A DNA stretch of 64,000 nucleotides from NCBI RefSeq assembly GCF_001054325.1, contig NZ_JVVM01000001.1:33090-97089 (forward strand), read 5' to 3'. This document shows positions 26,424 through 33,405 of the stretch, one piece after another. A program made the position numbers and the translations under genes. The notes below the pieces were generated by a model. That model saw only the letters and a program-made list of their open reading frames with translations. It was not told the DNA's origin and did no database searches. The first letter of the stretch is position 1; each line of letters begins with the position of its first letter. The stretch comes from Corynebacterium vitaeruminis. GTDB taxonomy: Bacteria; Actinomycetota; Actinomycetes; Mycobacteriales; Mycobacteriaceae.

Positions 26424-26497
26424 ATCCGTTGCTTTCCGGAGCGTTCTATAAAACCTCTCTCAGCCTAAGTGCTGCCGCGGAGTTACGCGCGTCCACG

Positions 26498-26503
26498 TAG
26501 TCT
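26498..26503 (+). promoter_or_regulatory. coaE -10 box (leaderless)
   Basis: TAGTCT, 7 nt before the ATG at 26511; no Shine-Dalgarno. Confidence 0.45.
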
Positions 26504-26510
26504 TAAAGAC

Positions 26511-27191
26511 ATGCTCAAAGTAGGACTAACCGGTGGCATGGGCAGTGGAAAATCTACGGTCGCTCGTAGGTTTGCCGAGCTCGGTGCCGTCATCATCGAC
26601 GCTGATCAGATCGCCCGCGATGTCGTCGAACCCGGCGAACCGGCACTAGCCGAACTCGCCGAAGCCTTCGGCGAGGACATTTTGCTTGACGACGGCTCCC
26701 TCAACCGCGGCGAACTTGCGAAACGGGCCTTCGTGTCCGCGGAGAAGACGGAGCTGCTGAACTCCATTACCCATCCGCGTATTGAGCAGCGCACAGAAGA
26801 GCAGTTCAACGCGGCAGGCGATGCCATCATCGTGTTTGACTCGCCGCTGCTGATTGAAATGGGGCAGTCGGAAGCTCAGGACCTCGTCGTGGTTGTGCAC
26901 ACACCGGTGGAGGTCCGCCTCGACCGCCTGGTGGCAAGCCGCGGGGTGGATAGAGCGGATGCGAAGCAGCGTATCGCTAAGCAAATCAGTGATGACAAGC
27001 GTCTGCAGTTCGCCGATGTGGTGCTGGAAAACTCAGGTACCGAGGAAGATCTCGTGCGCCAGGTCGACCGGATTTGGGAGCGGATCATTCAGCCGCTAAA
27101 CCAGATGCGCCAGCTGCAGGCTGGTCAGAAGCAGGCTGGTCAGGAGCAGGCTGGTCAGAAGCAGCCCGGTCAGGAGCAGGCCGACCAGTAA
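26511..27191 (+). CDS. coaE: Dephospho-CoA kinase with repetitive C-terminal tail
   Basis: A 226-residue protein that phosphorylates dephospho-CoA, the last step of CoA synthesis. The P-loop is GLTGGMGSGKST (residues 5-16), followed by IIDADQIARDVVEPG and, in the lid/core region, ITHPRIEQRTEEQF and VFDSPLLIEMG. The kinase core ends at about residue 200. The last 25 residues are a low-complexity Q-A-G-Q-K/E repeat encoded by tandem 15-bp units. The ATG at 26511 gives the canonical MLKVGLTGG start. Confidence 0.95.
   Translation: MLKVGLTGGMGSGKSTVARRFAELGAVIIDADQIARDVVEPGEPALAELAEAFGEDILLDDGSLNRGELAKRAFVSAEKTELLNSITHPRIEQRTEEQFNAAGDAIIVFDSPLLIEMGQSEAQDLVVVVHTPVEVRLDRLVASRGVDRADAKQRIAKQISDDKRLQFADVVLENSGTEEDLVRQVDRIWERIIQPLNQMRQLQAGQKQAGQEQAGQKQPGQEQADQ
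27118..27187 (+). repeat. 15-bp tandem repeat in the coaE 3' end
   Basis: Units CAGGCTGGTCAGAAG and CAGGCTGGTCAGGAG alternate for four copies, with a fifth degenerate copy reaching the stop. Unit length is a multiple of three, so copy changes would keep the frame. Confidence 0.85.
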
Positions 27192-27227
27192 ACAGCTCTG
27201 CAAGCAGACTGACCAGCGGATGCGCAT

Positions 27228-28418
27228 CTAGGAAGAAGACCGACCGGCAAGATAATCCCGCAGCCTAGCGATAGCCTCCTCAATTACCTCGGCGCGCTTG
27301 CAGAAAGCGAATCGCACCAGGTAGCGGTATTTTTCTGACTCCGGGTCATCCACAAAAGCGGTAACGGGGATGGCCGCGACGCGGCATTCCTTGACCAAGC
27401 GGGTGCAGGTCTCCAGGGCGTCGCCAAGCCCCCAACTCGAGACATCGGCGACGACGAAATACCCTGCCTGCGGTGTGAAGACGGTGGCGCCAAGACTCTC
27501 CAAGCCATCGGCGAGGAGGCGCATGTTGCCCTCGAGTTGGCCCGCCAGCTCATCCACCCACGGTGCGCATTCCTGCAGGCCGCGGGCGACGGCTGGCTGA
27601 AGGGGAGTGGCTCCGACATAACTTAAGAACTGCTTGGCCTTGACCACACCATCGAGTAACTCGGCCGGGGCGAGCGCCCAGCCAATCTTCCAATCGGTGA
27701 CGTTGAAGGTTTTTGCGGCGCTGGACACGACAATGGTGCGCTCACGCATGCCGGGCAGGGCGCTGATGGAAGAGTGTGACAATCCGTTGAAGTACAGGCG
27801 TTCGTAGACTTCGTCGGCAAGCACGAGCAGATTGTTTGCGGTGGCGACATCGGCGATGGCCTGCAAGTCCTCGTTTGTGAGGACGGTGCCGGTGGGGTTG
27901 TGCGGCGAGTTGATGATGATCATGGCCGTTTCAGTGGTGACGGCACCGGCAAGCGCACTGCGGTCGAGCGACCAGGAGCGCGTCGTGCCCGGGACCGTGG
28001 GCATGAGCGGCACTGCGGTATATGTGCAGTTCGCCAGCGCGATGGCGGCTTTGTAGGAATCGTAGTACGGCTCGATGATGATGATGTGGCTGCCGGGTTC
28101 GAGATGCCCCAAGGCGGTGGCGGCAATCGCTTCCGTGGCGCCGACGGTGACCAGGCATTCGGTGTCGGCGTCGTAGACCTGCCCCGTGCGGTGGGCGCGG
28201 TCAGCGACGATGGCCTCGCGGAGCACCTTCATGCCGCGGCCGGGGCCGTACTGGTTATTTCCGCTGGCTATCTGATGCTGCGCCTCAGCGAGTACCTCCG
28301 CCGGCCCATCCCAATCGGGGAAGCCCTGCCCGAGATTGATTGCCTCGTGCTCGGTAGCGAGGCGGGACATGGTGGCGAAGATGGTCTCGCCGAAGGGGCG
28401 CAAGCGGGAAACAGTCAT
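27228..28418 (-). CDS. Class I/II PLP-dependent aminotransferase
   Basis: A 396-residue fold-type I aminotransferase. Family marks: INLGQGFPDWDGP, QYGPGRGMKVLREAI, VTVGATEAIAATALG, NSPHNPTGTVL and the PLP lysine in VVSSAAKTFNVTDWKIGWALAP; the C-terminal arginine that holds the substrate carboxylate is in YRYLVRFAFCK. The subgroup resembles actinobacterial enzymes annotated as N-succinyldiaminopimelate aminotransferase (DapC) or methionine/kynurenine aminotransferase, and sequence alone does not separate these. TAGAGT lies 6 nt before the ATG (leaderless). Confidence 0.87.
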   Translation of the reverse strand: MTVSRLRPFGETIFATMSRLATEHEAINLGQGFPDWDGPAEVLAEAQHQIASGNNQYGPGRGMKVLREAIVADRAHRTGQVYDADTECLVTVGATEAIAATALGHLEPGSHIIIIEPYYDSYKAAIALANCTYTAVPLMPTVPGTTRSWSLDRSALAGAVTTETAMIIINSPHNPTGTVLTNEDLQAIADVATANNLLVLADEVYERLYFNGLSHSSISALPGMRERTIVVSSAAKTFNVTDWKIGWALAPAELLDGVVKAKQFLSYVGATPLQPAVARGLQECAPWVDELAGQLEGNMRLLADGLESLGATVFTPQAGYFVVADVSSWGLGDALETCTRLVKECRVAAIPVTAFVDDPESEKYRYLVRFAFCKRAEVIEEAIARLRDYLAGRSSS

Positions 28419-28424
28419 GGTTTC

Positions 28425-28430
28425 ACTCTA
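28425..28430 (-). promoter_or_regulatory. Aminotransferase -10 box (leaderless)
   Basis: Minus-strand TAGAGT, 6 nt before the ATG at 28418. Confidence 0.4.
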
Positions 28431-28521
28431 GGCGGGAGATTGCTCGATTGTTGCGATTCTCCTCGGCGGATTGCAGCCGGCGGCCAGCAGTTGCTCCGAC
28501 TGTCGACCTCCACACGGTGCG

Positions 28522-29253
28522 CTAGAGCATGTAGATTTTTGCGTTGTTGCCGCCGGTGCACACGACAACGTCGTCCTGCATGCCGCAGCGGAGGTCGTAG
28601 GTCTTTCCGGTCGCGGGGCTCTTGGCCTTGATATTTGACTGCAGGTGGTCGCGAATGTTGTCCTCCGTGGCGTTTAGCCTCTTGGTCTGCTCGTTGAATA
28701 CCGCTTTGGCAAAGTCGCAGCTGGTACTCGGACCCGCCGCGACGAGGTTGACGGCGTATCCATCGCCATAGATGCAGGTAGTCGCCTGTTCTCCATCCGC
28801 CGTGAAGGTGGATCCCGGCGTGGGGTTGTTGTAGATTTCAGCGGTCATGTCCTGACGAAGTCTGCTGCCTCCTCCGCTTTCGCTGTCTTCGCTTGACGAC
28901 GTCGACGTGCCTCCAGTCTCCGTCGTCGTTGTATTGCCATCCTGATCCGGTGCCGAACCGGTTGGGTTTGGCATGTCGCCAGAGTCTTCATCGGACATGC
29001 CATCTTCAGTCTGCGTAATGGTGGTGGTCTCTGCAGCGGTTGCGTCAGCAGCGGTGCCCTCGGCATTAGCATTCTCAGCGCTAGCCGGGTCAGTCGCCGC
29101 TTTATTTCCCTGTGCGGAACAGGCGGTGAAAGCCAATGCGGTGGTGGCGAGGATTCCGGCGATAAGGGCTCGGTGTGAGTCGGTTTTTCGAGTGGTGGAA
29201 CCTGGGCGAGTTGTAGCGGGCGTGTGGACTTGTGGGTGGCGCGAGGTGTTCAT
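28522..29253 (-). CDS. Hypothetical lipoprotein
   Basis: A 243-residue protein with a long basic N-region, a hydrophobic helix (ALIAGILATTALAFTAC) ending in a lipobox cysteine, and then about 90 residues of Ala/Thr/Ser/Glu/Gly-rich linker. The C-terminal 110 residues look folded and contain four cysteines (TTCIYGDGYAV, STSCDFAKAVF, LRCGMQDDVVVCTGG) that could form two disulfides outside the membrane. I do not recognise the domain. TAGCCT lies 7 nt before the ATG (leaderless). Confidence 0.75.
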   Translation of the reverse strand: MNTSRHPQVHTPATTRPGSTTRKTDSHRALIAGILATTALAFTACSAQGNKAATDPASAENANAEGTAADATAAETTTITQTEDGMSDEDSGDMPNPTGSAPDQDGNTTTTETGGTSTSSSEDSESGGGSRLRQDMTAEIYNNPTPGSTFTADGEQATTCIYGDGYAVNLVAAGPSTSCDFAKAVFNEQTKRLNATEDNIRDHLQSNIKAKSPATGKTYDLRCGMQDDVVVCTGGNNAKIYML

Positions 29254-29260
29254 GGTCGCC

Positions 29261-29266
29261 AGGCTA
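29261..29266 (-). promoter_or_regulatory. Lipoprotein gene -10 box (leaderless)
   Basis: Minus-strand TAGCCT, 7 nt before the ATG at 29253. Confidence 0.4.
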
Positions 29267-29383
29267 GTAACTATTTAGGCAGTTTTAATTACAAAAGCGA
29301 TAACGATTTGATGAAAATGAGTGATGATTATCTGGGTGTGAGGCGCCATGGCTGGGCGTAGGCGTGGCTGGGGACGTGGGCCA

Positions 29384-30268
29384 TCATCGCTGCTTGTTGG
29401 CGTGGCCAACAGTTGGATTCCACTCCCAGACCTTCTGGCAAGCTGGCCATCCTGGTTTATAGTCCGCGCGGGGACGGCGTTTTTGCACCCATCGGATTGC
29501 CTGCTCGATTTCGTCGAGGACGCTGTCGAGATTCCAATTGATGCATGAGTCCGTGAATCTCAGGACTATCCAGCCGTGCAGCGTGCCGGAGTTGGCCTTC
29601 CAACGATCCGAGATGAACGAATCCTCGTTGGCGTGGTACTTTTCGGAGTCGACTTCGATGGCTATTTTCCACTGGTCAAGCAGGATGTCGAAGCAGTACG
29701 GGCCGATGTATTGGTTCATTCGGACGCGGTAGCCACGCTTAATCAATGGGCGGGCCAGCTTGCGCTCGAGTTCGCTGCACGCGCCGATTGGCGTGGTGTT
29801 GATGGTTTCACGCAACCATTGGGGGACTTTTTGCATCCGGCTGAGGTCGTGGTTGAGTCGCTTTTCACCGTCTTTGCCGGAGTAGTGTTTTTCCAGAACT
29901 CTGCGTGCATATTCCTTCGAAGCTCGTGCCGCCCACAGGGCTTCGACAACTGGTATGCCATCGATTTCGGTCCGGGCGGGCAGGCGACTGTGCTTAATGG
30001 AGAAGGTCTTGGCCTGAACTGATCCCGCGCCTTCTGCCTGGATCGGGAAAGCCAGGGGAAGACTCAAATGCAATTGAGCTGCGCTTTTGCCACTTAGTGC
30101 AATGTTTTTGTAATGCCCCGTGATTGCCCGGGCGACTGAGGTAGGAGAGCAGTCGTCAATGTAGAGGCCACGTATTAACTTGAATAGCCTGCCTTGTTGT
30201 AAGAGCGCTCTGGTCTTTTTCTCGCCGATGCCGAGAGCTCGTAACTCTGCTGTGGTGAAGCTTCCCAT
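29384..30268 (-). CDS. AbiEi-like wHTH plus DUF559/Vsr-like nuclease-fold protein
   Basis: A 294-residue protein. Residues 1-60 (FTTAELRALGIGEKKTRALLQQGRLFKLIRGLY) read like the winged-helix domain of AbiEi antitoxins. The C-terminal 100 residues resemble DUF559, a PD-(D/E)XK/Vsr-type fold: RMNQYIGPYCFDILLDQWKIAIEVDSEKYH, then RWKANSGTLHGWIVLRFTD. The Asp, Glu-Val-Asp and Lys positions fit a nuclease-like site (inference). No AbiEii toxin is adjacent, so it is not a complete toxin-antitoxin pair. TAAAGT lies 7 nt before the ATG (leaderless). Such solitary proteins are common in actinobacteria and their role is unknown. Confidence 0.72.
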   Translation of the reverse strand: MGSFTTAELRALGIGEKKTRALLQQGRLFKLIRGLYIDDCSPTSVARAITGHYKNIALSGKSAAQLHLSLPLAFPIQAEGAGSVQAKTFSIKHSRLPARTEIDGIPVVEALWAARASKEYARRVLEKHYSGKDGEKRLNHDLSRMQKVPQWLRETINTTPIGACSELERKLARPLIKRGYRVRMNQYIGPYCFDILLDQWKIAIEVDSEKYHANEDSFISDRWKANSGTLHGWIVLRFTDSCINWNLDSVLDEIEQAIRWVQKRRPRADYKPGWPACQKVWEWNPTVGHANKQR

Positions 30269-30332
30269 GGTCGGGACTTTAAGCTTTGTTCAGTCCTGGT
30301 TTTTCTCTGAATGGGCGCCCTTACGTCCGTTC

Positions 30333-30359
30333 TGTGGACAACTTTCAGGGTGTGGATAA
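30333..30359 (-). promoter_or_regulatory. Two DnaA-box-like sites
   Basis: TGTGGACAA (30333-30341; one mismatch to consensus) and TGTGGATAA (30351-30359; the reverse complement is a perfect TTATCCACA). Same orientation, starts 18 bp apart. Confidence 0.4.
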
Positions 30360-30430
30360 CCTCTGCCACGTCCAGGCCGCCCGAAGGCGCAGCCGCGCAG
30401 CCGCAGTTGTAGCCGCAGAGCATCGATAAG

Positions 30431-30494
30431 ACGGCTTGCGCTTCACCAGGGGCCAGTCGTTGCGCAGCAACTGCCAGCTGGTGAAGTGCACGCC
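30431..30494. repeat. Hairpin repeat family, copy C
   Basis: Left arm ACGGCTTGCGCTTCACCAG (30431-30449); right arm CTGGTGAAGTGCACGCC (30478-30494), imperfect. The loop contains TTGCGCAGCAA, so the core motif TTGCTGC appears in the opposite orientation to copies A and B. Confidence 0.7.
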
Positions 30495-30665
30495 CGCCTT
30501 TGCTGGCCCGACCCCGACCTTACGCCAGCCTTGTACTAATTTGTGCCGACTTAATATTTCCCCGGAACTCGACAGCCGCTCCGAGGCTCTGGACCCCAGC
30601 CCCAGCCCCGGACGGCTCCGAAGCCCCGGGAAGTAACGTAATCAGCCCCTTCAAGCAGCCTTCGC

Positions 30666-30671
30666 TACGCT
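30666..30671 (+). promoter_or_regulatory. uvrB -10 box (leaderless)
   Basis: TACGCT, 7 nt before the ATG at 30679; no Shine-Dalgarno. Confidence 0.45.
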
Positions 30672-30678
30672 GGGAACT

Positions 30679-32811
30679 ATGGCATTTGCAGCAGAGCAAC
30701 CCGTCCTCGCACACTCGGAGTTCCGGCCCGTCGGTGAAGTCGAGCGCGCTGAGGGAACCTTCGAGGTCATCAGCGAGTTCGAGCCCTCGGGCGACCAGCC
30801 GCAGGCAATCGCGGAACTGTCGGATCGCCTGGACAGAGGCGAGCGCGAGGTCGTCCTGATGGGTGCCACGGGTACCGGTAAATCAGCCACCGCAGCGTGG
30901 CTGATCGAAAAGGTTCAGCGGCCAACCCTGGTCATGGCACCGAACAAGACGCTGGCGGCTCAGCTGGCCAATGAGCTCCGCAGCCTGCTGCCAAACAACG
31001 CGGTCGAGTACTTCGTTTCCTACTACGACTACTACCAACCAGAGGCCTATATCGCGCAGACCGATACCTATATTGAAAAGGACTCCTCCATCAACGAAGA
31101 CGTGGAGCGCCTACGCCACTCGGCTACTTCAGCGCTGCTGTCGCGTCGCGACGTAGTCGTCGTCAGCTCTGTTTCTTGCATCTATGGCTTGGGTACCCCG
31201 CAGTCCTACCTCGACCGTTCGGTGTGGCTGAAGGAGGGCGAAGAAGTCGACCGCGACCAGTTCCTGCGCCTTTTGGTGGACATTCAGTACGCCCGCAATG
31301 ACATCGCCTTTACCCGGGGCACCTTCCGAGTAAAAGGCGACGTGGTCGACATCATCCCGGCCTACGAAGAAAAGGCCGTGCGCGTGGAGTTCTTCGGCGA
31401 CGAGATCGATTCGCTGTACTACCTCAATCCAGTCACGGGCGATGTCATCGATCAAGTCCCGGAGCTGCGCATCTTCCCAGCTACGCACTATGTCGCAGGC
31501 CCGGAGCGCATGGAACGTGCCGTCGCGGACATCAAGGCCGAACTCGCCGAACGCCTGGCGGATCTGGAAAATCGCGGCAAGCTGCTGGAAGCGCAACGCC
31601 TGCGCATGCGCACGGAGTACGATCTCGAAATGATTGAGCAGGTCGGCTTCTGCTCCGGCATTGAGAACTACTCGCGCCACATCGACGGCCGCGCGCCGGG
31701 CTCGGCCCCCGCTACGCTCATTGATTACTTCCCGGAGGACTTCCTCACCATCATCGATGAGTCGCACGTCACTGTGCCGCAGATTGGTGGCATGTTCGAG
31801 GGCGATGCCTCCCGTAAGCGCAACCTTGTCGACTTTGGTTTCCGCCTCCCATCGGCGCTGGATAACCGCCCGCTGACGTTCGACGAATTCGATGCCCGCG
31901 TGGGCCAGGTCGTGTTCATGTCCGCAACGCCGGGTGACTATGAGCTCGAGAAGACCGGTGGCGAGTATGTGGAGCAGGTTATTCGTCCGACGGGGCTGGT
32001 GGATCCCAAGATCGTCGTTAAGCCTACGGAGGGACAGATTGATGATTTGATCGGTGAGATCCGTAAGCGCACCGAGCGTGACGAACGCGTCCTCGTGACC
32101 ACCCTGACGAAGAAGATGGCGGAGGATCTGACCGACTACCTGCTCGAAAATGGCGTGCAGGTGCGGTACATGCACTCGGATGTGGATACGCTCAAGCGCG
32201 TTGAGCTGCTGCGACAGTTGCGTCTCGGTGAGTACGACGTGCTGGTCGGCATTAACTTGCTGCGCGAGGGCCTCGACTTGCCTGAGGTTTCGCTGGTGGC
32301 AATCCTCGACGCCGATAAGGAGGGGTTCCTGCGTTCGGAGCGCTCGTTGATTCAGACGATTGGTCGTGCCGCGCGAAACGTCTCCGGCGAGGTGCACATG
32401 TACGCCGACAAGATCACCGATTCCATGCAGTTCGCTATCGACGAGACGGAGCGTCGCCGCGAAAAGCAGATTGCGTACAACACGGAGCACGGCATCGACC
32501 CGCAGCCACTGCGCAAGAAGATTGCGGACATCTTGGATCAGGTTTACGACAACGCCGACACCGATTACGAAGGCAAGACCGGTGCGGCCGCTGATGCGCT
32601 GCTCTCGCGTGCCGACGGCTCGGGCGCAGCCGATGGTGCCAGCGGTAAGCAGATGCCGCGGGCTGAGCTCGAGGCTCTTATTGCAGATTTGTCGGAGCAG
32701 ATGGCCGCGGCTGCGCGTGAGTTGAAGTTCGAGCTCGCGGGGCGCTTGCGCGATGAGATTTTCGACCTCAAGAAGGAACTTAAGGGCATGATTGAGGCCG
32801 GTGTCGAGTAG
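30679..32811 (+). CDS. uvrB: Excinuclease ABC subunit B
   Basis: A 710-residue DNA-damage helicase of nucleotide excision repair; it is loaded by UvrA and recruits UvrC. Walker A is [10 protein letters not shown], the damage-probing beta-hairpin lies around [16 protein letters not shown], helicase motif II is IIDESHV, and motifs V and VI appear as [14 protein letters not shown] and QTIGRAARN. The C-terminal UVR domain (about residues 665-705, [21 protein letters not shown]) contacts UvrC. The protein is longer than E. coli UvrB by an N-terminal extension and a small insert before the UVR domain. uvrA is 5.4 kb downstream. Confidence 0.97.
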   Translation: MAFAAEQPVLAHSEFRPVGEVERAEGTFEVISEFEPSGDQPQAIAELSDRLDRGEREVVLMGATGTGKSATAAWLIEKVQRPTLVMAPNKTLAAQLANELRSLLPNNAVEYFVSYYDYYQPEAYIAQTDTYIEKDSSINEDVERLRHSATSALLSRRDVVVVSSVSCIYGLGTPQSYLDRSVWLKEGEEVDRDQFLRLLVDIQYARNDIAFTRGTFRVKGDVVDIIPAYEEKAVRVEFFGDEIDSLYYLNPVTGDVIDQVPELRIFPATHYVAGPERMERAVADIKAELAERLADLENRGKLLEAQRLRMRTEYDLEMIEQVGFCSGIENYSRHIDGRAPGSAPATLIDYFPEDFLTIIDESHVTVPQIGGMFEGDASRKRNLVDFGFRLPSALDNRPLTFDEFDARVGQVVFMSATPGDYELEKTGGEYVEQVIRPTGLVDPKIVVKPTEGQIDDLIGEIRKRTERDERVLVTTLTKKMAEDLTDYLLENGVQVRYMHSDVDTLKRVELLRQLRLGEYDVLVGINLLREGLDLPEVSLVAILDADKEGFLRSERSLIQTIGRAARNVSGEVHMYADKITDSMQFAIDETERRREKQIAYNTEHGIDPQPLRKKIADILDQVYDNADTDYEGKTGAAADALLSRADGSGAADGASGKQMPRAELEALIADLSEQMAAAARELKFELAGRLRDEIFDLKKELKGMIEAGVE

Positions 32812-32943
32812 TTTTTTGCTACTGTTGTGGGAAGTAAAACAGTGTATTCGCGAAAGTGCCTCTGGCCAGTGGGTTCGGGGCAACGACGGCGTTACGCACG
32901 ATGAACTGTTTTAATGCAACTTCCACAGTGAGGGATAGTTTTC

Positions 32944-33384
32944 ATGAGTGATTACAAGACCATTGTTGTCGGCACGGATGGTTCTAAGTCGTCGCTGCTC
33001 GCAGTAGAGCGCGCTGCCTCGATTGCTGCTGCTTTCGATGCCACTTTGGTTATCGGCTGCGCTTACTACGAGACTACAGAGGATGCGTCTAAGACCCTGC
33101 GCCAGGATTCGGTTCAGGTTCTCGGTGATGATCCGGCTCAGAAGAACTTGGCTGCGGCTAAGGAGGCCGCAGAGGCCGTCGGTGCTACCAAGATTGAGAC
33201 TGAGGTTCGCTCGGGCTCCCCAGTTGAGGCCCTGATGTCCCTGGTCACTGACCGTCGCGCTGACCTGCTGGTGGTTGGTAACCGTGGTATTAACTCGCTG
33301 ACTGGTCGTCTGCTGGGCTCCGTGCCGGCGGATGTTGCTCGCCAGTCGGACTGTGACGTCATGATTGTTCACACTGTGAGCTAA
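32944..33384 (+). CDS. Universal stress protein (UspA family)
   Basis: A 146-residue single-domain Usp. It begins KTIVVGTDGSKSS and ends with the ATP-binding motif GNRGINSLTGRLLGSVPADVA (G-2x-G-9x-G-S), so it probably binds ATP. Codon use suggests good expression. GAGGGA lies 9 nt before the ATG, so this gene has a leader, unlike many neighbours. Its terminator doubles as the 3' coding end of the convergent helicase gene. Confidence 0.9.
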   Translation: MSDYKTIVVGTDGSKSSLLAVERAASIAAAFDATLVIGCAYYETTEDASKTLRQDSVQVLGDDPAQKNLAAAKEAAEAVGATKIETEVRSGSPVEALMSLVTDRRADLLVVGNRGINSLTGRLLGSVPADVARQSDCDVMIVHTVS

Positions 33385-33405
33385 CAAAAACCGAGAGCTA
33401 ACAAT

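Larger units (their letters stand above)
30269..30678. other. Divergent region upstream of uvrB
   Basis: About 410 bp. On the minus strand TAAAGT (30276-30281) precedes the gene at 30268. Then come two DnaA-box-like 9-mers (30333-30341 and 30351-30359), hairpin repeat copy C (30431-30494), a C-rich stretch (30588-30630) and the uvrB -10 box TACGCT (30666-30671), 7 nt before its ATG. No LexA-type (SOS) palindrome was recognised. Confidence 0.5.

Noticed and set aside
29384..30268. Complete AbiE toxin-antitoxin system
   Set aside because: No AbiEii nucleotidyltransferase toxin is adjacent; only the antitoxin-like winged helix is present.
31129..32883. 584-codon open frame antisense to uvrB
   Set aside because: A shadow of uvrB codon bias; no family resemblance, and it starts inside the stop region of a well-supported gene.
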